A stretch of 64,000 nucleotides of DNA from Mesorhizobium shangrilense (lineage in GTDB: Bacteria; Pseudomonadota; Alphaproteobacteria; Rhizobiales; Rhizobiaceae): positions 1,612,001 to 1,676,000 of the forward strand of contig NZ_JBEWSZ010000001.1 in the NCBI RefSeq assembly GCF_040537815.1, written 5' to 3'. The position numbers and the translations under genes were made by a program. How positions within the stretch are numbered: position 1 is the stretch's first letter; each line of letters opens with the position of its first letter. Positions 21,841-30,185 of this stretch are shown in pieces. Below the pieces are notes generated by a model, which saw nothing but the letters and a program-made list of their open reading frames with translations, had not been told where the DNA came from and ran no database searches.

Positions 21841-22673
21841 TGGCAGCCGTGGCCACCCTTCTCCGCGACGGCGCCGCGCTCTCGATGTCGGACAATGGCG
21901 ACGGGCCTGCGATCGTCTTCCAGCACGGCCTGGGCGGCGGCGAGGCGCAGGTCGCCCAGTCATTTCCCGCCGACGCGGGCTTCCGGCGCATCACGCTGGA
22001 ATGCCGTGGGCACGGCGCGTCCACTCTTGGCAAAGGCCGCCCGTTTTCCTTCGACATGTTCGCTAACGACGTTCTTGCCGCCGCCGATGAGGCGGGGCTG
22101 CGGCGCTTCGTTGCCGGCGGCATCTCCATGGGCGCGGCGATTGCCATGCGCCTTGCCTGCCGCCATCCGGATCGCGTGACCGGCCTCGTGCTCGTAAGGC
22201 CGGCCTGGACCTTCGACCGCGCGCCGGCGAATATGCTGCCGATCGCGGAGGTCGCAAGCCTCATCCTGGATCATGGACCTGAAAGGGCAAAAGCGATCTT
22301 CGTGGAGTCGCAAACGGCGGCCCGGTTCAAGCGTGAGGCGCCCGACAATCTAGCCTCGCTGCTGGGCTATTTCGACCGGCCCGATGCCGCGCAGTTCGCA
22401 GAGGTCCTGGCGGATATCGCTGCCGATGGACCAAGCGTTTCCGTTGACGATGCCGCCGCTGTCGCCATGCCGGTATTGGTCATCGGCAATGCCCTGGATG
22501 AGGTACATCCACTGTCGGCCGCCAACACGCTGGCCACCGCCATTCCCGGTGCGGTGGTCGCGGAGGTGTTTCCGAAGTCGCTCGACGGCAGCCGGCATTT
22601 TTCTGAACTCCACGCGCAAATCACCGCCTTCCTGCACGCTCACCTCAACATTCGGAGCCTTCTTCCGTCATGA
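21840..22673 (+). CDS. Alpha/beta hydrolase
   Basis: The 277-residue protein has the alpha/beta-hydrolase oxyanion region VFQHGLGG (about 27-33), the nucleophile elbow GISMG with Ser96, an acid in LVIGNALDEVHP and the histidine in GSRHFSEL. It resembles lactonase/esterase members such as 3-oxoadipate enol-lactonase-like enzymes. A lactonase would fit a dehydrogenase-based sugar pathway in which a sugar lactone is formed, but that is inference. The start ATG overlaps the preceding stop by one base. Confidence 0.83.
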   Translation: MAAVATLLRDGAALSMSDNGDGPAIVFQHGLGGGEAQVAQSFPADAGFRRITLECRGHGASTLGKGRPFSFDMFANDVLAAADEAGLRRFVAGGISMGAAIAMRLACRHPDRVTGLVLVRPAWTFDRAPANMLPIAEVASLILDHGPERAKAIFVESQTAARFKREAPDNLASLLGYFDRPDAAQFAEVLADIAADGPSVSVDDAAAVAMPVLVIGNALDEVHPLSAANTLATAIPGAVVAEVFPKSLDGSRHFSELHAQITAFLHAHLNIRSLLPS

Positions 22674-23392
22674 CGACCAAATCCCTGTCCGGCCGCGCCG
22701 CCATCGCCGCCTTGCCGCGCAACCGGCTGCTCGGCGAGTTTTCGCTTTGGTCAGCCGATCTCGCCAATATGGAACGCGACCTCAATCGCATCGATCCCTT
22801 CGTCGATCTGCACCACATCGACGTGGCCGACGCCCGCTTCACCCCCGGCTTCCTGTTCTTTCCGGACCTGGTGGCACGCATCGCCAAGCTGACAGCGAGG
22901 CCGATCCATGTCCATCTGATGGTCGAAGCGGAAATCGTCGAGGAGCAGACGCGCCAGTTCATCGAGGCCGGCGCCGACCTTGTCAGCGTCCATGCCGAGA
23001 ACGCGGAAGCGGGCCTGCGCGCCGTGCGGCTGGCGCATGAGCTCGGCGCCGAGGCCGGCGTCGTGCTCAGGCTGGAAACACCAGTTGCCGCGATAACGCC
23101 CTTCCTGCCGGAAGTGGCCTTCGTGACGCTTCTTGGCACCTCCATCGGCGTCAAGGGCCAGAGCCTTTCGGAACAGGCCTGCCCTCGCCTGATCGAGGCA
23201 CGCGCCCTGATGAGAAAGGCCGGCCGCGAGGCTGACATCATCCTGGCGGCGGATGGTGGCATCCGCCATGAGACCGTGCCGCGTCTGCGCGCCGCCGGCG
23301 CCGAGACCGTGGTGCTGGGCTCACTGGCATTCGGCGACCCCGACCTTGCCCAGCGCATGGCATGGCTGCATGGGCTGAAGGTCGCCGCCTGA
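22670..23392 (+). CDS. Ribulose-phosphate 3-epimerase-family protein (AlsE-like)
   Basis: This 240-residue TIM barrel shows the RPE pattern: HHIDVADARFTPG (His49 and Asp51), VHLMVE with His82 and the phosphate-binding ADGGIR near the C-terminus. The family interconverts ketose 5- or 6-phosphates at C3. It is somewhat longer and more diverged than housekeeping Rpe. Being directly followed by a ROK kinase recalls the alsE-alsK pair for D-allose, so an allulose-6-phosphate-type epimerase is a reasonable guess. The ATG overlaps the previous stop by four bases. Confidence 0.85.
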   Translation: MTTKSLSGRAAIAALPRNRLLGEFSLWSADLANMERDLNRIDPFVDLHHIDVADARFTPGFLFFPDLVARIAKLTARPIHVHLMVEAEIVEEQTRQFIEAGADLVSVHAENAEAGLRAVRLAHELGAEAGVVLRLETPVAAITPFLPEVAFVTLLGTSIGVKGQSLSEQACPRLIEARALMRKAGREADIILAADGGIRHETVPRLRAAGAETVVLGSLAFGDPDLAQRMAWLHGLKVAA

Positions 23393-24426
23393 TGGCCAAC
23401 AAGGTCGCCCTCGCCTTCGATCTTGGCGGAACCGAGCTGCGCGGCGCGCTGGTCGAGAGCGGCGGCCACGTCGTAGCCCATGCCTCGGCGCCAACGATGG
23501 CCGTGGCAGGATCGGAGGCGGTGATCGGCCAGATCATAACGCTGGCGGCCGATATTCTGGCACAGCGGCCGCAGGCGGAGGTGGTCGGCATTGGCGTCGG
23601 CGCGCCGGGTCCGCTCGATCCCAAGGCCGGAATTGTCATTGCCCCGCCGACGCTGGCGGGCTGGCACGATGTGCCGCTGATCGACATTCTCGGCAGCCAT
23701 TTCGGCCTGCCGGTGCGCCTCGAAAACGATGCCAATGCGGCAGCGCTTGGCGAATGGCGCTTCGGCGCCGGCCGGGGCACCGGATCGATGGTGTTCGTCA
23801 CCGTCTCCACCGGCATCGGTGGCGGCGTCGTTGCCGAGGGTCACATCTATCACGGACGGCGCGGGCTGGCCGCCGAGATCGGCCACATGACGATTACCGG
23901 TGAAGGCGAGCGCTGCTTTTGCGGCGCCATAGGCTGCTTCGAGGCGGTTGCCTCGGGAACGGCACTGGGGCGGCGCGCCACGGCACTGACGGCGCCAGGC
24001 GACGGCTCGCTGCTCAGGCGCCTGTCAGCCAATGGCGACGTTTCGGCCAAGCATGTCGTCGATGCCGCGCGTGCCGGCGACGTGCGCGCGCTTGAATTGC
24101 TGGAGGCGGAAGCGAAGTGGCTGGGCATTGGTTTCACCAATCTGCTGCATCTCTATTCGCCGGATCTGATCGTGATGGGCGGCGGCCTCGCCAACGGTTT
24201 CGACCTTCTGGCTCCGATGATCCGGACGACAGTAGGACAGCGGGCAATGCCTGCCTATCGTGACGTACCGATCGTGCGGGCCGAGCTCGGAGCTCGCGCC
24301 GGGCTGATCGGCGCGGCCAGCCTGATCCTCTGGAAGGGTGAAGCGGGTGCGCCGCTGGCGATGACGCATGATGAGAACAACAACGGCACGCCCGAACGTG
24401 CCGACAGGGAGGCAAGCCATGGCTGA
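23392..24426 (+). CDS. ROK-family sugar kinase
   Basis: The 344-residue protein has the phosphate-binding [11 protein letters not shown] (10-20), the catalytic region [11 protein letters not shown] with Asp113, EIGHMTI, and the zinc motif CFCGAIGC (175-182). These place it among ROK sugar kinases rather than ROK repressors, since there is no N-terminal helix-turn-helix. It would phosphorylate the imported or processed hexose. The start overlaps the epimerase stop by one base and its end overlaps the ATPase gene by eight bases. Confidence 0.9.
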   Translation: MANKVALAFDLGGTELRGALVESGGHVVAHASAPTMAVAGSEAVIGQIITLAADILAQRPQAEVVGIGVGAPGPLDPKAGIVIAPPTLAGWHDVPLIDILGSHFGLPVRLENDANAAALGEWRFGAGRGTGSMVFVTVSTGIGGGVVAEGHIYHGRRGLAAEIGHMTITGEGERCFCGAIGCFEAVASGTALGRRATALTAPGDGSLLRRLSANGDVSAKHVVDAARAGDVRALELLEAEAKWLGIGFTNLLHLYSPDLIVMGGGLANGFDLLAPMIRTTVGQRAMPAYRDVPIVRAELGARAGLIGAASLILWKGEAGAPLAMTHDENNNGTPERADREASHG

Positions 24427-25510
24427 GCTCAAGCTGCGCGGCGTGCGCAAATCCTACGGGTCCGTGGAAGTCATCAAGGGCATAGACCTGGACGTCAAGG
24501 ACCGGGAATTCGTGGTGTTCGTCGGGCCGTCAGGCTGCGGCAAGTCCACGCTGTTGCGCATGATCGCTGGTCTCGAGAAAATTCCGCATGGCGACCTTCT
24601 CATCGATGGCGTCCGCTCCAACGACATCGACCCGTCTGAACGCGGGCTGGCCATGGTGTTTCAGTCCTACGCGCTCTATCCGCACATGACGGTCGCCGAC
24701 AATATGGGCTTTGCGCTGAAGATCGCCGGTATTGCCGCCAGCGAGAAGGAACGCAAGGTGAAGGAGGCGGCCGAAGTGCTGCAGCTTTCGCATCTTCTCG
24801 AACGCCGGCCGAAGGAGCTTTCTGGCGGCCAGCGCCAGCGCGTCGCCATCGGCCGCGCCATCGTGCGCAACCCAAAAGTGTTCCTGTTCGACGAGCCGCT
24901 GTCGAACCTCGATGCGGCGCTACGTGTCAGCATGCGGCTCGAACTGATGCGGCTGCACGAGCAACTCGCCGCGACGATGATCTATGTCACCCATGACCAG
25001 ACCGAAGCGATGACCATGGCCGACAAGATCGTGGTGCTGAACGGCGGACACATCGAGCAGGTCGGCTCGCCGCTCGACCTCTACAACAGGCCGGCGAACA
25101 TTTTTGTCGCCGGCTTCATCGGCTCACCGAAGATGAATCTGCTGAAGCTGAAGGTTGCATCGACGGGTCCCGGTGGCGTCACAGTGACGTTGCCGGACGG
25201 CCAGGCGCTGACGGTTCCGGTCGAGGCCGGCGCAATCAGATCTGGCGACGAGGTCCTGCTTGGCATGCGCCCCGAACATCTCAGCGTCTCTGCCGAAGGA
25301 CAGTTTCGCGGACAGGCCATGCTGGCCGAGCGGCTGGGCAGCCTGACCATCCTGCATGTCGAGATCGCGCCAGCACTGACACTGGTGGTTCAGGCCGAGG
25401 GCGGCGACACGACGCCTTTGCACAAGCCGATCAGCCTCGAAATCTCTCCCGCTGCCTGCCATCTGTTTCGAACGGATGGCCCCGCATTGGCGCCGCTCCG
25501 CCCGAACTGA
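24419..25510 (+). CDS. CUT1-type ABC transporter ATPase (UgpC/MsmK-like)
   Basis: The 363-residue ATPase has Walker [10 protein letters not shown], the Q loop, signature LSGGQRQR, Walker B VFLFDEP and the switch histidine in THDQTEA. A C-terminal OB-type regulatory domain of about 120 residues (with GMRPEHLSV) is typical of MalK/UgpC. It completes the transporter whose binding protein and permeases lie 5-8 kb upstream in the same operon. The start [11 protein letters not shown] (ATG 24419) lies inside the ROK gene; an upstream ATG would add 17 unlikely residues. Confidence 0.93.
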   Translation: MAELKLRGVRKSYGSVEVIKGIDLDVKDREFVVFVGPSGCGKSTLLRMIAGLEKIPHGDLLIDGVRSNDIDPSERGLAMVFQSYALYPHMTVADNMGFALKIAGIAASEKERKVKEAAEVLQLSHLLERRPKELSGGQRQRVAIGRAIVRNPKVFLFDEPLSNLDAALRVSMRLELMRLHEQLAATMIYVTHDQTEAMTMADKIVVLNGGHIEQVGSPLDLYNRPANIFVAGFIGSPKMNLLKLKVASTGPGGVTVTLPDGQALTVPVEAGAIRSGDEVLLGMRPEHLSVSAEGQFRGQAMLAERLGSLTILHVEIAPALTLVVQAEGGDTTPLHKPISLEISPAACHLFRTDGPALAPLRPN

Positions 25511-25594
25511 GCAGCACGCTCACAATCCGGCTCTCCGAACCAATGACTCCAACCGACGTGCTGCGTTGCAGCACAATCAAAAACCACTGCACAC

Positions 25595-25633
25595 CATTTT
25601 AAATCTTGACGCGTGTTAAATTTTTCTCGAACA
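25595..25633. promoter_or_regulatory. Candidate LacI-type operator, copy B
   Basis: CATTTTAAAT followed by TTGACGCGTGTTAAA at 25606-25620 repeats the block seen at 15901-15936 with a handful of substitutions. It sits upstream of the FrcBCA-like operon, implying that both transporters belong to one regulon. The palindrome is slightly poorer than in copy A. Confidence 0.68.
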
Positions 25634-25678
25634 TGCGGAAATGCTGGCAAGGCACTGGCCAGCGCTCTGGGAGGAGAA

Positions 25679-25852
25679 ATGCCTGACATCAACAGGCCCG
25701 AAATGGGCTCGAAGCCGACAAATCATATGACTGTCGCTGCCCTGACGGCCGCCTGTCATCAATGGGTGGATTCGCACCGCAACGTCCGGCGCAGGCCTTT
25801 CCTTCGCCTGAGACCGATCAACGAGACACAATCAACAACGGGAGGAAGAACT
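25679..25852 (+). pseudogene. Vestigial 5' end copied from the first binding-protein gene
   Basis: An ATG at 25679 with a strong GGGAGGAG site begins an open stretch reading MPDINRPEMGSKPTNHMTVAA. This aligns with the first residues of the Tat-exported protein at 15993 (MTDMKKGPVSGSKPAAHVTIA). The similarity covers the upstream leader as well and fades after about 20 codons. The frame stays open into the binding-protein gene at 25853, so a 58-residue extension is possible in principle. A normal signal peptide and its own ribosome-binding site at 25853 argue that this piece is a relic leader. Confidence 0.7.
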
Positions 25853-26842
25853 ATGCGCTTGTTCAATTGTCTGGCGGTGAGCGCCAGTCTGTTTGCGATG
25901 ATGGCTTCAGGGCCGGCATTCTCCGAAGACGCCGCGAAAGTCGCGGCCATCGTCAAGGGCCTCGACAACCCATTCTTCCAGACCATGCAGAAGGGCATCG
26001 AAGAGCAGGCAAAGGCCAACGGCGTCAATGTCACCGTCCAGGCCGCCGCCAATATGGGCGACGCCACTGGACAGGCCGACCGCCTGACCGCCATGGCCAT
26101 GCAGGATTTCGATTGCTACCTGGTCAACCCGATCAGCGTCTCCAACCTCGTCCAGGCCCTTGTGCCGGTCGCGCAGAAGAAGAAGCCGATCGTCAACATC
26201 GACAGCACCATCGACGCCGAGCAGGCCAAGGCTGCCGGCTTCGCCGTCTCGACCTATATCGGCACCGACAATGTCGCCGCCGGTGCACTGGCCGGCGAAG
26301 AAATGCTGAAGCTGGTGCCGAAGGGCTCCAAGGTCGCTATCATTGCGGGCATCGTCGGCGATGTCGGCAGCAACGCTCGCATCAAGGGCTTCAAGCAGGC
26401 CGTTGAAGGCAAGCTCGAAGTCGTGGTGATGGTCAGCGCCGATTGGGATCGCGAGAAGGCGCTGACCGCCGCCACCGACATCCTCGCCGCGCATCCGGAC
26501 CTCACTGGGTTCTTCGCCGCCAACGACATCATGGCGCTCGGCGTCGAACGCGCCGTGCGGACCTCTGGCAAGGAAGTGAAGGTGATCGGCCTCGACGGCA
26601 TCGTCGATGCGCTGAAATCGATTGCCGCCGGCGAACTCTCCGCCACCGTCGCACAGTACCCCTATGTCGTCGGCGCCATGGGCGTCGAGGCCTGCGCCGT
26701 GGCCGCCAAGGGCAAGGAACTGCCCGCCAACGTGCCGGCACCGGTGCTGCTGATCAACAAGGACAATGCCGAGGCCTCGCTGAAGAACTTCCCGCGCCCC
26801 GGTGGCGACTATCCTGATCCCTTCCGCGAGATGTTGAAGTGA
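25853..26842 (+). CDS. Sugar ABC transporter periplasmic binding protein (RbsB/FrcB-like)
   Basis: The 329-residue protein has a Sec signal peptide (MRLFNCLAVSASLFAMMASGPAFS, cleaved near 24) and a periplasmic-binding-protein type 1 fold like RbsB or FrcB. Segments such as VKGLDNPFFQTMQKGIEEQAKAN, GTDNVAAGALAGEEM and GFFAANDIMALGVERAV are characteristic. A GGGAGGAAG site precedes ATG 25853. The gene heads a B-C-A operon and its permease overlaps by GTGA. Likely ligand is a pentose, hexose or polyol. Confidence 0.9.
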   Translation: MRLFNCLAVSASLFAMMASGPAFSEDAAKVAAIVKGLDNPFFQTMQKGIEEQAKANGVNVTVQAAANMGDATGQADRLTAMAMQDFDCYLVNPISVSNLVQALVPVAQKKKPIVNIDSTIDAEQAKAAGFAVSTYIGTDNVAAGALAGEEMLKLVPKGSKVAIIAGIVGDVGSNARIKGFKQAVEGKLEVVVMVSADWDREKALTAATDILAAHPDLTGFFAANDIMALGVERAVRTSGKEVKVIGLDGIVDALKSIAAGELSATVAQYPYVVGAMGVEACAVAAKGKELPANVPAPVLLINKDNAEASLKNFPRPGGDYPDPFREMLK

Positions 26843-27840
26843 GCACTCCTTCAGACAACGCGCCCGCCGCCCATTCGGCGGGCGCAGAGGAGAGTCGTCC
26901 CTCCCTTGCGGCTCTCCTCCTCGATCCTTCCTTCTGGGCCGACTGGGCGTCCGTCGTCGGCCTGGTCGGCCTCGTCATCGTGTTCGGCATCGCCCAGCCG
27001 GTCTTTCTCAGCGTCGCCAATCTGCAGGCGCTGTTGCTGGCGGCGGCGATCCTGGTCGTGCTGTCGATCGGCCAGACTTTTGTGGTGGCGACATCCGGCA
27101 TAGATCTTTCCATGGCCGCTTCCGTCATGCTGGGCGCCGTTATCCTTGGCCTCGTCAACGCCGCGGGCTGGGGTATCCTCCTCGCCTGCGTGGCTGCGGT
27201 TCTCGCCACAAGTGCGGTCGGGTTTCTCAACGGCGTCATCATCACCGCCGGGAAAATACCCGACTTCGTGGTGACGCTCGGCACGCTTTCGGCGATCACC
27301 GGGCTCGGCCTCATCCTGTCGGGCGGTGAGCCAGCCATGGTCGGCTCGACCTTCCTGCTCAAGCTGGCGTCCGGTTCCTTCGGTCCGTTCGGCTATCCGG
27401 TCTGGGTGGCTATCGCCGCCGTCATCGTGGCGCATATCGCGCTCTATCACACCCGCTTTGGCGTCCATTTGCTGGCGACCGGCGGCCAGACCGAAAGTGC
27501 GGGCGCGCTTGGCATCCGCACCAACCGGGTCAAGATCGCCGCCTACACGATTTCAGGCCTTTGCGCCGGCATCGCGGCAATTCTCCTGGTGGCGCGCATC
27601 GGTTCGGCCGAGCCGCTGATCAACACCAGCCTGCTGCTGAATTCGGTGGCCGCCGTCGTGCTCGGTGGTGTCAGCCTGTTCGGCGGCCGCGCCAGCATTC
27701 TCGGGCCTGCCATCGGCGCGCTGATGCTTACGGCACTGGTCAACGGGCTGACTCTGCTCAGTGTGTCCGCCTTCTATCAACCGCTTGCCGTGGGCGCCAT
27801 CGTGGTGCTGGCGGCGCTGATCATGCGGTATCAGAAATGA
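26839..27840 (+). CDS. Sugar ABC transporter permease (RbsC/FrcC-like)
   Basis: This 333-residue membrane protein has about ten hydrophobic segments and family motifs such as VVATSGIDLSMAASVML and AVVLGGVSLFGGRASILGPAIGAL, the latter being the coupling and pore region of RbsC-type permeases. It starts at a GTG overlapping the preceding stop (GTGA), so translation is coupled. A hydrophilic N-terminal extension of about 25 residues precedes the first helix. Confidence 0.9.
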   Translation: MSTPSDNAPAAHSAGAEESRPSLAALLLDPSFWADWASVVGLVGLVIVFGIAQPVFLSVANLQALLLAAAILVVLSIGQTFVVATSGIDLSMAASVMLGAVILGLVNAAGWGILLACVAAVLATSAVGFLNGVIITAGKIPDFVVTLGTLSAITGLGLILSGGEPAMVGSTFLLKLASGSFGPFGYPVWVAIAAVIVAHIALYHTRFGVHLLATGGQTESAGALGIRTNRVKIAAYTISGLCAGIAAILLVARIGSAEPLINTSLLLNSVAAVVLGGVSLFGGRASILGPAIGALMLTALVNGLTLLSVSAFYQPLAVGAIVVLAALIMRYQK

Positions 27841-28601
27841 GCGCCGTCAATCACATCCCGTCCTCGGAGGCGATCATCGCCTGTGAAGGACTGAGCAAGC
27901 ATTTCGGTGGCATACGCGCCTTCACCGACGTCGCCTTCCAGGCCCGTCGCGGCGAAGTCACCGCCGTCATTGGCGACAATGGTGCGGGCAAATCCTCCCT
28001 GATACGCAGCCTGGTCGGCGTGCATCAGCCGGACGCCGGCAATCTGTTCTTCGACGGCCGAGCGCGACCTTTCACCAATCCCGACGAGGCACGCAAGGCC
28101 GGTATCGAAACCGTGCATCAGAACCTGGCGCTGATCGACGAACTGACGGTGGCGCAGAACCTGTTCCTCAACCGCGAGATCGTACGCCGGATCGGCCCCT
28201 TCGCTTTCCTCGATCGCAAGGCGATGAAACGCGAGGCCCGCTCCATGCTGTCGCGCCTTTCGATCAACGTGCCGTCGATCAACCAGCGTGTGCGGCGCCT
28301 GTCGGGCGGCCAGCGGCAGGCGATATCAATCTGCCGTGCCGTCGGTTCCGGCGCCAAGCTGGTTGTGATGGACGAGCCGACGGCGGCACTTGGCGTGCAG
28401 GAAACGGCCAATGTCGAGGCGCTGATCCGGCGCCTGCGCGAACAGTCCGTCAGCGTCATCCTGGTCAGCCACAATTTCGATCAGGTCCGCCGCCTCTCGG
28501 ACCAGATCTGGGTGATGCGGGCAGGACGCATGGCAGCGACGGTGCGCGCATCCGAAACAACCGGCAACGAACTCGTTGCGCTCGTCACCGGCGCGGCTTG
28601 A
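27837..28601 (+). CDS. Sugar ABC transporter ATPase, single-domain (FrcA-like)
   Basis: The 254-residue ATPase has Walker A GDNGAGKSS, signature RLSGGQRQA, Walker B LVVMDEP and the switch histidine in LVSHNFDQV. Most RbsA/XylG-type proteins have two fused ABC domains; this one has only one, as in rhizobial FrcA of the fructose system. Gene order binding protein-permease-ATPase also matches frcBCA. The start overlaps the permease stop (ATGA). Confidence 0.9.
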   Translation: MSAVNHIPSSEAIIACEGLSKHFGGIRAFTDVAFQARRGEVTAVIGDNGAGKSSLIRSLVGVHQPDAGNLFFDGRARPFTNPDEARKAGIETVHQNLALIDELTVAQNLFLNREIVRRIGPFAFLDRKAMKREARSMLSRLSINVPSINQRVRRLSGGQRQAISICRAVGSGAKLVVMDEPTAALGVQETANVEALIRRLREQSVSVILVSHNFDQVRRLSDQIWVMRAGRMAATVRASETTGNELVALVTGAA

Positions 28602-28624
28602 CTGCCGCGCCTAACGACATCTTT

Positions 28625-28657
28625 ACCAAATGAACGTTGGTTTTGACCAACCGAACG
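28625..28657. promoter_or_regulatory. Candidate operator before the third dehydrogenase
   Basis: Two direct copies of ACCAAnYGAACG start at 28625 and 28646, spaced 21 bp (about two helical turns). They overlap an inverted repeat TTGGT-N4-ACCAA at 28637-28650. The site lies in the 79-bp gap between the FrcA-like gene and the third Gfo/Idh/MocA gene. The binding protein is unknown. Confidence 0.5.
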
Positions 28658-28680
28658 ATTGAGTTGAAAGGGAGCATGCC

Positions 28681-29766
28681 GTGGCGGTGATCCGTGTCGG
28701 ACTTGTAGGTCTTGGAGAGGTCGCGCAGTCGATCCATCTGCCGGTGCTGAGCGATCAGCGCGACCGCTGGGTCATCGCTGGCGTCCATGACGTCTCGCCA
28801 AGCCTCGTGGCGCTATGCACATCCGAATACGCGACCGCAAAGGCCTATGAATCCGCGGAAGCCCTGATCCGTTCGCCGGACATTGATGCCGTGTTCGTGC
28901 TGTCCTCCGACGACACGCACAGCCGCTTCGTGCGTGCGGCCATGGAGGCCAACAAGCATATCCTGCTGGAAAAACCCGCCTGCCTGACGGTGCGCGAGAT
29001 CGACGAGTTGCTGGCACTGACACCTAACTACGGAAAGACCCTCTTTGTCGGCTACATGCGCCGCTACGCGCCGGCCTATCTGGCGGCCAGGGATGAACTG
29101 CCTGATCATGCCGACATCACCCATGTCCGCATCTTCGACCTGATCTCGGAAGGCCGGCATTTCCTCAAGAAGAGCCAGAATGTCCTCTATCCCAAAGACA
29201 TCGACGCGGACTTGCTTTCGCGTGGCGCAAAGGAGCGCGATGCGCTGATCCGCGAGGTGGTGGGCGTCGATGCGCCGGCCGACCTGATGCGCGCCTATCG
29301 CGGTCTGACCGCTCTGTCCTCGCACCATATTTCGGCGATGCGTGGGTTGATCGGAGAGCCCGTGGGCGTGGTCGCGGCACACCGCACCAATGGCGGCGCC
29401 AACACCTCAGTCACCTTCGACTACGGCCATTTCGCCTGCTGCTATGATGCGGTCGTCGACGATATCGGCCTGTTCGACGCCATGATCGAAGTGCGCTCGA
29501 ACACCAGGCGTGTGCGCATCATCTATGACACGCCCTATATCCGCAGCCTGCCAACCCGGCTGGAGGTGACCGATGCCGGTCCGCTTGGCCCGGTGACCAG
29601 GACTTTCGGTCCGCTCTACGGCGACGCCTTCTCCAACGAGTTGGAGATTTTCCACCGCCACATCACCGAAGGCACCAAGCCGCTGACCGACCTGGCCGAT
29701 TCACGCCGCGACCTGGCGCTGATGGCCGAGATCATCGATCGGATGAAGAAGAGCGGCCGAGGCTGA
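28681..29766 (+). CDS. Gfo/Idh/MocA-family dehydrogenase (third of three)
   Basis: The 361-residue protein starts at GTG 28681 (an ATG five bases upstream is out of frame and stops at once). It has the Rossmann opening VIRVGLVGLGEVAQSIHLPVL and the motif LLEKPACL near residue 100. The C-terminal domain contains LTALSSHHISAMRGLIGEP. It is only distantly related to the two other dehydrogenases in this locus. The intervening operator-like repeats suggest it can be controlled separately from the transporter upstream. Substrate unknown. Confidence 0.88.
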   Translation: MAVIRVGLVGLGEVAQSIHLPVLSDQRDRWVIAGVHDVSPSLVALCTSEYATAKAYESAEALIRSPDIDAVFVLSSDDTHSRFVRAAMEANKHILLEKPACLTVREIDELLALTPNYGKTLFVGYMRRYAPAYLAARDELPDHADITHVRIFDLISEGRHFLKKSQNVLYPKDIDADLLSRGAKERDALIREVVGVDAPADLMRAYRGLTALSSHHISAMRGLIGEPVGVVAAHRTNGGANTSVTFDYGHFACCYDAVVDDIGLFDAMIEVRSNTRRVRIIYDTPYIRSLPTRLEVTDAGPLGPVTRTFGPLYGDAFSNELEIFHRHITEGTKPLTDLADSRRDLALMAEIIDRMKKSGRG

Positions 29767-29775
29767 GAGCGCTCG

Positions 29776-30051
29776 CTACTTCCCGCAATGGTGGTCGTTG
29801 ATCTTGTTCAACGCATTCGCGTCGGGCCCGACACGATGGTATGAGCAGGCTCCGGCAGCCGTCGTGACCAATTGCTGGTCGTAATAACGCGGGCCACCGA
29901 ACAGGAAGTCGATGACGTCCCTTTCGGCGGGAACATAGTGTTCGGGTTGATCCTGACGCTCGTAATGCCGGTCTCCAGCAGCCGCCGACCCGCAAATGCC
30001 GCAGCCTATTCCGACAGCGAGGGCGAAGATCGCAGAACATTTCGTCGTCAT
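29776..30051 (-). CDS. Small secreted protein, unknown function
   Basis: The 91-residue product has a signal-like N-terminus (MTTKCSAIFALAVGIGCGICGSAAAG) and a polar mature part of about 65 residues containing DVIDFLFGGPRYYDQQ and ACSYHRVGPDANALN, with two cysteines in the mature chain. I do not recognise the family. The start ATG 30049-30051 follows a GAGGG sequence; a longer frame adds 30 residues before the signal. It is convergent with the dehydrogenase gene, ending 9 bp away. Confidence 0.6.
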   Translation of the reverse strand: MTTKCSAIFALAVGIGCGICGSAAAGDRHYERQDQPEHYVPAERDVIDFLFGGPRYYDQQLVTTAAGACSYHRVGPDANALNKINDHHCGK

Positions 30052-30185
30052 CGGCAAATACCCTCTTGGCCATTCGGACTCACACCATACATCCAAAATC
30101 GCCAGTCGAAAAAAGGTTCCCGAGACGGTCTCGTCAAGCACCAGCCTGATCGGTGGTGGTTGTCCTTAGCCTCGCCCGTGTGCAG

